Source of the DNA: Candidatus Woesearchaeota archaeon | GTDB lineage: Archaea > Nanobdellota > Nanobdellia > Woesearchaeales > UBA12501 | Length of the DNA stretch: 5,069 bases | Assembly: GCA_016177315.1 (NCBI GenBank) | Contig: JACOVN010000114.1 | Span: 1 to 5,069 of the forward strand | Reading direction: 5' to 3' | In this document: piece by piece, positions 1 through 3,941 of the stretch | Position numbering within the stretch: position 1 is the stretch's first letter | How the letters are laid out: each line of letters starts with the position of its first letter | Notes under the pieces: generated by a model | Told to the model about the DNA's origin: nothing | What the model saw: the letters and a program-made list of their open reading frames with translations, nothing else | Database searches by the model: none | Position numbers and translations under genes: made by a program

Positions 1-10
1 TTTTGCAAAA

Positions 11-22
11 TATTTATAAATA
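11..22 (+). promoter_or_regulatory. TATA-like promoter box of the glutamate dehydrogenase gene
   Basis: An AT-only run, tatttataaata, resembles an archaeal TATA box. Its centre is about 25 bases upstream of position 41, so a transcript would begin near 41 and have a leader of roughly 20 bases, enough to hold the ribosome binding site at 51-56. A perfect 10-base palindrome, TTTTGCAAAA, lies directly upstream at 1-10, where the TFB recognition element or an operator would sit. The window edge prevents seeing whether it extends. The transcription start is inferred from spacing alone. Confidence 0.6.
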
Positions 23-50
23 AGCATGGGCAAGAGAAACAGAATAAAAA

Positions 51-56
51 GGTGAT
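51..56 (+). promoter_or_regulatory. Ribosome binding site deciding the GTG start of glutamate dehydrogenase
   Basis: GGTGAT is complementary to the conserved 3' end of archaeal 16S rRNA. Its GGTG core ends 5 bases before the GTG at 60. The ATG at 55 overlaps this site but is in a different frame that soon stops, so the GTG is the better start. Confidence 0.65.
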
Positions 57-59
57 GGC

Positions 60-1325
60 GTGGAAAAAGAACCCTCCTCCTGGGAAGATGCTCTGCGGCA
101 GTTCGATAAGGCTGCCAAGTTGATTGACTTAGATTCCAATATTTACGAGATTCTTACAAAACCCAAGAGGATTATCCAGGTTTCGATCCCCGTGAGGATG
201 GACGACTGCAGCATCAAGGTCTTTGAAGGGTACAGGGTGCAGTTTAATGATTTGCTGGGCCCAACCAAGGGAGGGATCCGGTTTCATCCTCAGGTAAGCC
301 TGGATGAGGTGAAGGCATTGGCCTTCTGGATGACGTGGAAGAATACGGTTGCAGGCCTGCCGTATGGTGGAGCTAAGGGAGGAGTGGTGGTAGACCCCAA
401 GAAATTGAGCGAAATTGAATTGGAAAACCTTAGCAGAGGGTTTATTGGAGCATTCCATGATTTCATTGGCCCTGAGAAGGATATTCCTGCTCCGGACGTA
501 TATACGAATCCGGAAATCATGGCATGGATGATGGATGAATTTTCTAGGTATGAAGGCCATACGGTCTTTGGTGTCGTTACTGGCAAGCCAACAGAAATTG
601 GGGGCTCTCTTGGCAGACTGGAAGCAACCGGTAGGGGAGGGTTATTTGTTCTGGAAGAAGCCATGAAACGACTGAAGATGAGAAAGGCAGTGGTAGCTAT
701 CCAAGGCTTTGGGAATGTGGGGGAAAGCTTTGCCTCTCTGCTGGATAGAAGGTTCAAGATCGTTGCCCTTTCTGATTCCAAGGGAGGGATTTACAACAAG
801 CGAGGCTTAGAGCTGCGGAAAGTGAAAGTGCACAAGGAGAAAACGGGGTCTGTCCTGAATTTTCCTGGAGCAAAAAACATTACTAACCGAGAATTACTGG
901 AATTGAAGTGCGATGTCCTGGTCCCTGCTGCATTGGAGAAGCAGATTACTCCGAAGAATGCTAACCACGTTCAGGCAAGAATTGTTCTGGAGCTTGCCAA
1001 TGGCCCAGTCACAACGGAAGCAAGGGAAATTCTCTTCAAGCGAAAAATTCTTTCTATTCCGGATATTCTAGCAAATGCTGGCGGCGTGACCGTCAGTTAC
1101 TTTGAGTGGGTGCAGAATAAAATAGCCTATGCATGGAAGAAGGAGGAAGTGGAGGAGAAATTGAAGGAGAAAATGGTGACTGCCTTTTCTGATATTTACG
1201 ATGTATTGGAAAAGTATAAGGTGGATATGGGCACTGCTGCGTACATTTATTCCATTAAGAAGATGATCAAGGTTCTGGAATTAAGGGGAATTTACAAAGC
1301 TGGTGTATGTAAACCGAGGATGTAG
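60..1325 (+). CDS. gdhA: Glutamate dehydrogenase (Glu/Leu/Phe/Val dehydrogenase family)
   Basis: Catalyses the reversible NAD(P)-dependent conversion of glutamate to 2-oxoglutarate and ammonia in the cytoplasm, normally as a hexamer. The 421-residue length is usual for archaeal and bacterial hexameric enzymes. The N-terminal substrate domain contains the PTKGGIRFHP motif (Lys70), Lys94, the GGAKGG motif with the expected catalytic Lys106, and Asp146 in the IPAPDVYT stretch. The C-terminal Rossmann domain has GFGNVG at 216-221 and SDSKGGIYN at 238-246. NAGGVTVSYFEW at 339-350 is the conserved segment near the active site. No key residue is missing. One small departure is QFNDLLGPTKGG at 61-72, where relatives I recall usually have a small and a basic residue instead of LL. 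The GTG start is chosen because GGTG lies 5 bases upstream. Coenzyme preference cannot be settled from the motif alone. The convergent neighbour is an Lrp/AsnC regulator, a plausible controller. Confidence 0.95.
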   Translation: MEKEPSSWEDALRQFDKAAKLIDLDSNIYEILTKPKRIIQVSIPVRMDDCSIKVFEGYRVQFNDLLGPTKGGIRFHPQVSLDEVKALAFWMTWKNTVAGLPYGGAKGGVVVDPKKLSEIELENLSRGFIGAFHDFIGPEKDIPAPDVYTNPEIMAWMMDEFSRYEGHTVFGVVTGKPTEIGGSLGRLEATGRGGLFVLEEAMKRLKMRKAVVAIQGFGNVGESFASLLDRRFKIVALSDSKGGIYNKRGLELRKVKVHKEKTGSVLNFPGAKNITNRELLELKCDVLVPAALEKQITPKNANHVQARIVLELANGPVTTEAREILFKRKILSIPDILANAGGVTVSYFEWVQNKIAYAWKKEEVEEKLKEKMVTAFSDIYDVLEKYKVDMGTAAYIYSIKKMIKVLELRGIYKAGVCKPRM

Positions 1326-1338
1326 AGTTGGTATTCGC

Positions 1339-1806
1339 TTACTCTTGCAGCAGATGGATAATGCTGGGATCCGACAGAAAACTCTCTGTCTTCAGTTCTT
1401 CTATAACATAGAAGATGTGCTCGGTTTTCGTGGAGAACTTTACTTCCAGGCTCTCCAGGAACTCCTCCAAGTGCCGCATGTCCTTGGTAATGATATCGCA
1501 GAGAAAGTCGTAATTTCTGTTGATTCTGTAGAGGGCATTGATATGGGGGTGTTTGGCGAGGTAGTCCTGCATATCCTCTCTGTTATCCTTCTTTGCTTTC
1601 AAAATAACCATGGCTCTGGCATGAAAGCCAAACGTTGTATAGGGAAAGAGACAGGTAAAACGGCTGATGGTGCCTTTTTCCTGCAGGCGCTTGAGCTGCT
1701 CATGAACTGTACTGATGGGCTTTCCAAGCCTTTTTGCAAGGCTGGAGACTGTTTCCCTCCCGTTTTTTCTGAGATAGGCAACTAAACAAAGGTCTTTCCA
1801 GAGCAT
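1339..1806 (-). CDS. Lrp/AsnC-family transcriptional regulator
   Basis: A 155-residue protein with the two-part architecture of the Lrp/AsnC (feast/famine) family. Residues 4-50 form a winged helix-turn-helix: TVSSLAKRLG at 19-28 is the first helix of the motif and the recognition helix follows at about 33-45. Residues 62-137 form the RAM ligand-binding and oligomerisation domain, with strands near 63-72, 89-107 and 128-137. The NRNYDFLCDI segment at 97-106 corresponds to the family's usual G-x-YD motif, with Asn where Gly is common. Such proteins typically bind DNA as dimers to octamers and respond to amino acids. The ATG start is supported by GAGGTG 5 bases upstream. The gene ends 13 bases from the glutamate dehydrogenase stop, facing it. 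The long inverted repeat upstream suggests autoregulation. The effector and regulon are unknown, and no specific family member (such as LysM or LrpA) can be assigned. Confidence 0.9.
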   Translation of the reverse strand: MLWKDLCLVAYLRKNGRETVSSLAKRLGKPISTVHEQLKRLQEKGTISRFTCLFPYTTFGFHARAMVILKAKKDNREDMQDYLAKHPHINALYRINRNYDFLCDIITKDMRHLEEFLESLEVKFSTKTEHIFYVIEELKTESFLSDPSIIHLLQE

Positions 1807-1811
1807 GATTG

Positions 1812-1817
1812 CACCTC
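1812..1817 (-). promoter_or_regulatory. Ribosome binding site of the Lrp/AsnC gene
   Basis: On the minus strand GAGGTG lies 5 bases before the ATG at 1806-1804 and matches the archaeal anti-Shine-Dalgarno sequence. It fixes the start of the regulator and implies a leadered mRNA. That favours the more distant TATA candidate at 1881-1897 over the closer A-run at 1833-1848, which would start transcription inside this site. Confidence 0.65.
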
Positions 1818-1862
1818 TCTTATACCAGAGAGCCTATTTTTTTTAGGGAATTGCTCGCTGTT

Positions 1863-1915
1863 CTATTCGGAAAACCTAACAATTTTTTATTAAAAACTGA
1901 GGTTTTCCGAAATAG
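1863..1915. repeat. Long inverted repeat, probable operator for the Lrp/AsnC regulator
   Basis: The left arm CTATTCGGAAAACCT (1863-1877) and the right arm AGGTTTTCCGAAATAG (1900-1915) are reverse complements except for one extra T/A in the right arm. A 22-base AT-rich spacer separates them. The centre-to-centre distance of about 37-38 bases is close to 3.5 helical turns, so the arms are not exactly in phase unless the DNA is bent. Lrp/AsnC proteins are known to bind repeated palindromic sites and wrap DNA, and many repress their own gene. Here the arms flank the likely lrp TATA box. A transcribed hairpin is possible but the large loop and lack of a T-tract argue against a terminator. Confidence 0.6.
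1881..1897 (-). promoter_or_regulatory. Probable TATA box of the Lrp/AsnC gene, inside the operator
   Basis: On the minus strand this AT-rich stretch reads as T-run, AATA, A-run. A transcription start about 25 bases downstream would fall near 1864, giving a leader of about 58 bases that contains the GAGGTG site. The two arms of the inverted repeat at 1863-1915 flank this box, one over the expected start and one over the upstream TFB element. A second candidate is the minus-strand CCTAAAAAAAATAGG at 1833-1847. The choice between them is inference. Confidence 0.4.
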
Positions 1916-1919
1916 CAGT

Positions 1920-1938
1920 TTTCCAACAAAAATGGAAA
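1920..1938. repeat. Small inverted repeat with the same half-site (TTTCCA/TGGAAA)
   Basis: TTTCCA (1920-1925) and TGGAAA (1933-1938) are perfect 6-base inverted arms around a 7-base A-rich spacer. The half-site matches the GGAAAA/TTTTCC core of the larger repeat just upstream. It could be an auxiliary binding site for the same regulator. Six-base arms can arise by chance in AT-rich DNA. Confidence 0.35.
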
Positions 1939-1985
1939 TCTTACAAAAATCTTTGATGAATAGAGGATATAAGCTTGTGCTGTAG

Positions 1986-2003
1986 TGCCTGGGACAACAG
2001 GCA
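1986..2003. repeat. Short hairpin-forming repeat upstream of the 207-residue gene
   Basis: TGCCTG (1986-1991) and CAGGCA (1998-2003) form perfect 6-base arms around a 6-base loop, 14 bases upstream of the TATA box at 2017-2026. The position suits a regulator binding site. Its sequence is unlike the GGAAA half-sites, so a different factor would be needed. Chance occurrence is possible. Confidence 0.25.
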
Positions 2004-2016
2004 ACATGGTCGAAAC

Positions 2017-2026
2017 GTTTATAAAC
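2017..2026 (+). promoter_or_regulatory. TATA box of the 207-residue unknown gene
   Basis: GTTTATAAAC is a palindromic TATA-like box centred about 28 bases before the ATG at 2050, so transcription should start at or within a few bases of the ATG. This makes the mRNA leaderless and shows that the earlier in-frame TTG at 1975 cannot be the start, since it would lie upstream of the promoter. The palindrome TTTCCAGGAAA at 2032-2042 sits between the box and the start. Confidence 0.6.
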
Positions 2027-2031
2027 TCATC

Positions 2032-2042
2032 TTTCCAGGAAA
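2032..2042. repeat. Palindrome TTTCCAGGAAA between TATA box and start codon
   Basis: Perfect 5-base arms around a central A, lying just downstream of the TATA box and just before the expected transcription start. A protein bound here would block the promoter. The half-site is the same TTTCC/GGAAA seen in the operator-like repeats at 1863-1938, so the neighbouring Lrp/AsnC protein is a candidate binder. This is inference from shared half-sites. Confidence 0.35.
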
Positions 2043-2049
2043 AGAGAGG

Positions 2050-2673
2050 ATGAAGTATAAAGGCATTCGAGGAAATGAACAAGAGGTGTGGAAAACAAAG
2101 GTGAAGTACTATGGCGTTTTTCATTTACGGACGCTGTATAAGGAGCTTATGGAGTTTCTCAAGGACCTGGAATATACTGATGAGGAGCGGTACAAGTATT
2201 TTGAGAGGTTCTACTTTGAGAGCAGATCCCTTGACCCAAGACAGGCAACACAAATGTGGATCTGGATACGCACAGACAAGACCGAAGGGCCTGTGGACGA
2301 GTCTTCCTATTACCGATACTACCTGGATGTAGATTACCACGTTCGGTTTATGAAAGATGTTGAGATCATGAAGGAAGGGGAAAAGATGAAGGTGCAGCAT
2401 GGAGAAGTGGAAATCAGCATCCGCTGCGGAGTGGAACTAGACTGGAATGGAAAATGGCAGAATCATTGGTTTTTGAAGAATATGCATGACTTCTTCCTGA
2501 AGAGATTATGGTGGAAACAATATCAGGACAAGAGGCATATTGTGAAGGACGATGCACTGAAACTTCAACGCTTTATCAAGGAATACTTTGAATTACAGAG
2601 CTACCTCCCACTGGCAGGAAAACCCTTTATCCCAAGCCATGGATACAAGGAAGAGGCTGCGGCGCCTGGATAA
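2050..2673 (+). CDS. Conserved-looking protein of unknown function, Trp/Tyr-rich, 207 residues
   Basis: I do not recognise a named family. The ATG at 2050 is chosen because a good TATA box at 2017-2026 would start transcription right there. The protein begins with a basic segment and a helix near 26-41, followed by three stretches with strand-like alternation (about 67-75, 89-101 and 119-131), then a long helical half (about 141-186). It has eight tryptophans and many tyrosines, with basic-aromatic patches such as KRLWWKQY at 151-158. There is no signal peptide, membrane span or cysteine cluster, so it should be cytoplasmic, perhaps peripherally attached to RNA or membrane. The order of antiparallel strands then a long C-terminal helix recalls helix-grip (SRPBCC-like) folds, but this is a guess about shape only. 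It is divergent from the Lrp/AsnC gene and shares its regulatory gap. It is followed by tRNA-Thr. Confidence 0.8.
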   Translation: MKYKGIRGNEQEVWKTKVKYYGVFHLRTLYKELMEFLKDLEYTDEERYKYFERFYFESRSLDPRQATQMWIWIRTDKTEGPVDESSYYRYYLDVDYHVRFMKDVEIMKEGEKMKVQHGEVEISIRCGVELDWNGKWQNHWFLKNMHDFFLKRLWWKQYQDKRHIVKDDALKLQRFIKEYFELQSYLPLAGKPFIPSHGYKEEAAAPG

Positions 2674-2678
2674 GCAAG

Positions 2679-2688
2679 CTTTTTAAAC
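2679..2688 (+). promoter_or_regulatory. TATA-like promoter box of tRNA-Thr
   Basis: CTTTTTAAAC has its centre about 25 bases before 2709, and the tRNA begins at 2714, so transcription would start a few bases upstream of the mature 5' end. The box begins 6 bases after the stop codon of the preceding gene. Its T-run may also serve as that gene's terminator. Confidence 0.55.
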
Positions 2689-2713
2689 CCATTTCTGTTC
2701 TGTTACAGGCATT

Positions 2714-2797
2714 GCCCCCGTAGCATAGTAGCTATTGCGGCTGACTTGTAGCTCTTAAGAAATCAGCAGGTCGCGAGTGCGAATCTCGCCGGGGGCT
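2714..2797 (+). tRNA. tRNA-Thr (anticodon UGU) with an 11-nt intron
   Basis: A complete cloverleaf. The acceptor stem is 2714-2720 paired with 2790-2796 (7 of 7 pairs), the anticodon stem 2740-2744 with 2763-2767 (5 of 5), and the T stem 2773-2777 with 2785-2789 (5 of 5). The variable loop is AGGTC and the discriminator U73 is at 2797. U73, G1-C72 and C2-G71 agree with archaeal tRNA-Thr identity. No CCA is encoded. After removal of the intron the mature RNA is 73 nt and the anticodon loop reads CTTGTAA with UGU at 2747-2749. Oddities: the D stem has only three pairs (U13-U22 mismatch), position 19 is C where G is nearly universal, and the T loop is TGCGAAT, with G at position 55 where U (pseudouridine) is nearly universal. 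The strong stems argue against a dead gene. Confidence 0.88.
2751..2761 (+). other. tRNA-Thr intron, 11 nt, between positions 37 and 38
   Basis: The anticodon stem encloses 18 bases instead of 7. Pairing positions 32-35 (CTTG, 2745-2748) with TAAG (2756-2759) gives a 4-base-pair helix (C-G, U-A, U-A, G-U). It is flanked by 3-base bulges UAG (2749-2751) and AAA (2760-2762), the geometry cut by archaeal tRNA splicing endonuclease. Cleavage between the second and third bulge bases removes GCTCTTAAGAA and leaves a standard 7-base loop. No outer helix is present, only a 4-base terminal loop, so this is a relaxed form of the motif. Confidence 0.8.
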
Positions 2798-2812
2798 TTC
2801 CATATGCAGAAA

Positions 2813-2825
2813 CATTTTAAAGGAG
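2813..2825 (+). promoter_or_regulatory. Possible promoter/ribosome-binding stretch of the 155-residue gene
   Basis: CATTTTAAAGGAG contains an AT-rich box (2813-2820) centred about 23 bases before the ATG at 2840, and an AGGAG at 2821-2825 that is 14 bases from the ATG, further than is usual. Either the mRNA starts at the ATG (leaderless) or transcription continues through from tRNA-Thr and the AGGAG is used. The sequence does not decide between these. Confidence 0.35.
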
Positions 2826-2839
2826 CATCGTAAACAGGC

Positions 2840-3307
2840 ATGACCATGACCATCAAGGAAACCTACCACAAACTGCAGAAGAAGCACAAGCAATTGCCAG
2901 ACTTCAGTCTCTTAGACAGGGAGTTTGAAATTTCCACTATTGAAAATACGCAATTCCTCTTGAGAGAGATTCGGAGAAAGATTGTGGAGCGGATAGAGAC
3001 GCTGGTGGATTTGCTGGAAGAGTTTCTCCAGCCAGAAGCCACGGTGGTGAATTTGCAGGAATCCAAGGTATTTACGGAGGCAGAGAAGAAGGATATGTTT
3101 GTGCTGTTCCGGAAGTGCATGCTTGCTCATCGCTCTGCACTGCAGATAGGGATTTCCGGAAAAGAGGAGGAGCATGCAAAGTTCATTGCAGAAATTACGG
3201 CAGACTGGGATAAGGTGAAGAAGCAGATGCATCGGATTCTGGAAAAAGTCAAGGAAGCCTGGAGAATCGATGAAAGCGTGGAGGAGGAGACAGGATACTT
3301 TGGATAA
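2840..3307 (+). CDS. Small all-helical protein of unknown function, upstream of adenylate kinase
   Basis: A 155-residue protein without a family I can name. Nearly all of it looks helical: about 3-18, 37-63, 80-103 and 108-143, rich in Lys, Glu and Arg, so a helical bundle or coiled coil is likely. The PDFSLLDREFEIS segment at 20-32 and the LLREIRRKI stretch at 40-48 look like the most constrained parts. The C-terminus is acidic (ESVEEE). There is one Cys (93), no zinc site, no signal peptide and no membrane span. The first ATG (2840) is used; a second in-frame ATG two codons on (2846) is equally possible. The adenylate kinase ATG follows after a single base, so the two are almost certainly one operon with coupled translation. 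A role linked to nucleotide metabolism cannot be concluded from that alone. Confidence 0.82.
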   Translation: MTMTIKETYHKLQKKHKQLPDFSLLDREFEISTIENTQFLLREIRRKIVERIETLVDLLEEFLQPEATVVNLQESKVFTEAEKKDMFVLFRKCMLAHRSALQIGISGKEEEHAKFIAEITADWDKVKKQMHRILEKVKEAWRIDESVEEETGYFG

Positions 3308-3308
3308 T

Positions 3309-3941
3309 ATGAGACTGATTTTCTTAGGTCCGCCGGGTGCAGGAAAGGGAACAGTGGCAAAGAAGGTTTCTCAAGAGTTAGGTTTACCGCAGATTTCCAC
3401 TGGAGATATGCTCCGTGAGGCAGCCAAAGAAGGAGTCCCCCTAGGAAGAAAAGCCAAGGAGTATATGGACAGGGGAGAGTTAGTGCCAGATGAGATTATC
3501 ATTGGGGTGTTGAAGAACAGAATCATTCAGCAGGATTGTAAGAATGGGTTTATTCTGGATGGGTATCCTAGAACACTCCTACAAGCAAAAGCATTGGATG
3601 CATTCGGCATTCCGGTGGATAGGGTGCTGCACTTCCATCTATCAGAGAAAACGCTCATCGAGCGAATAACAGGAAGGTTAACGTGCAGAAATTGTGGAGC
3701 CATTTACCATAAGAAAAATATCAAGCCTAAGGTAAAAGGGAAGTGTGATGCTTGCGGGGGGGTATTGTATAAGAGAGAGGATCAAGAAGAGCAGGCAGTG
3801 AGGAAACGCTTGGAGGTCTACCGACGGCAAACGAGGCCGTTGATTGTCTTTTATCAGAAGAAAGGCATGCTCACAACCATTGATGCTGAAGGAACGCCAG
3901 AGGAGAGTGTGGAGAAAGTCAAGATAGCGTTACGAAAATAA
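3309..3941 (+). CDS. adk: Adenylate kinase (bacterial type, zinc-binding LID)
   Basis: Interconverts ATP + AMP and 2 ADP in the cytoplasm. The 210-residue protein matches the long-form family length. It has the P-loop GPPGAGKGT at 7-15, the AMP-binding STGDMLR at 30-36, LDGYPRT at 83-89 (the family usually has Phe at the Tyr position) and the LID at about 122-159. The LID contains a four-cysteine zinc site: CRNC (126-129) and CDAC (146-149). RLEVYRRQTRPLIVFY at 167-182 is the conserved end of the catalytic core. This is the bacterial-type enzyme rather than the archaeal AdkA type, as found in some archaeal lineages. An in-frame ATG at 3270 would overlap the upstream gene and add 13 residues before the P-loop strand, so 3309 is the start. 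It lies one base after the 155-residue gene's stop. Its last 12 bases overlap the end of truD on the other strand. Confidence 0.95.
   Translation: MRLIFLGPPGAGKGTVAKKVSQELGLPQISTGDMLREAAKEGVPLGRKAKEYMDRGELVPDEIIIGVLKNRIIQQDCKNGFILDGYPRTLLQAKALDAFGIPVDRVLHFHLSEKTLIERITGRLTCRNCGAIYHKKNIKPKVKGKCDACGGVLYKREDQEEQAVRKRLEVYRRQTRPLIVFYQKKGMLTTIDAEGTPEESVEKVKIALRK

Noticed and set aside
55..57. ATG overlapping the ribosome binding site of gdhA
   Set aside because: It is out of frame with glutamate dehydrogenase and its frame stops after about 22 codons.
129..781. Two long minus-strand open frames opposite gdhA
   Set aside because: Antisense shadows of a well-conserved gene, with low-complexity, unstructured translations and no start signals.
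1303..1785. Plus-strand open frame of 160 codons opposite the Lrp/AsnC gene
   Set aside because: It mirrors the codons of the regulator, has no promoter or ribosome binding site, and overlaps the end of gdhA. The minus-strand protein has full family motifs.
1863..1915. The long inverted repeat as a transcription terminator or insertion-sequence end
   Set aside because: The 22-base loop, lack of a following T-tract, position upstream of two divergent starts, and absence of any transposase or target duplication fit an operator better.
1954..1995. TGATGA as a C box of a C/D guide RNA
   Set aside because: The preceding base is T rather than a purine and no CUGA D box follows within the usual distance.
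1975..2049. In-frame TTG extension of the 207-residue protein by 25 residues
   Set aside because: The extension contains the TATA box at 2017-2026 and a hairpin repeat, and its translation looks unlike coding sequence.
2749..2762. Leu (UAA) anticodon reading of CTTAAGA within the tRNA
   Set aside because: No 5-base-pair stem can form around it, and the tRNA lacks the long variable arm of tRNA-Leu. The UGU reading restores a standard loop.
2804..2833. Nine-codon open frame after tRNA-Thr
   Set aside because: Too short, no start signals, and it covers the likely promoter stretch of the next gene.
3270..3308. Upstream ATG extending adenylate kinase by 13 residues
   Set aside because: It overlaps the preceding gene, and the family begins directly with the strand before the P-loop, matching the ATG at 3309.
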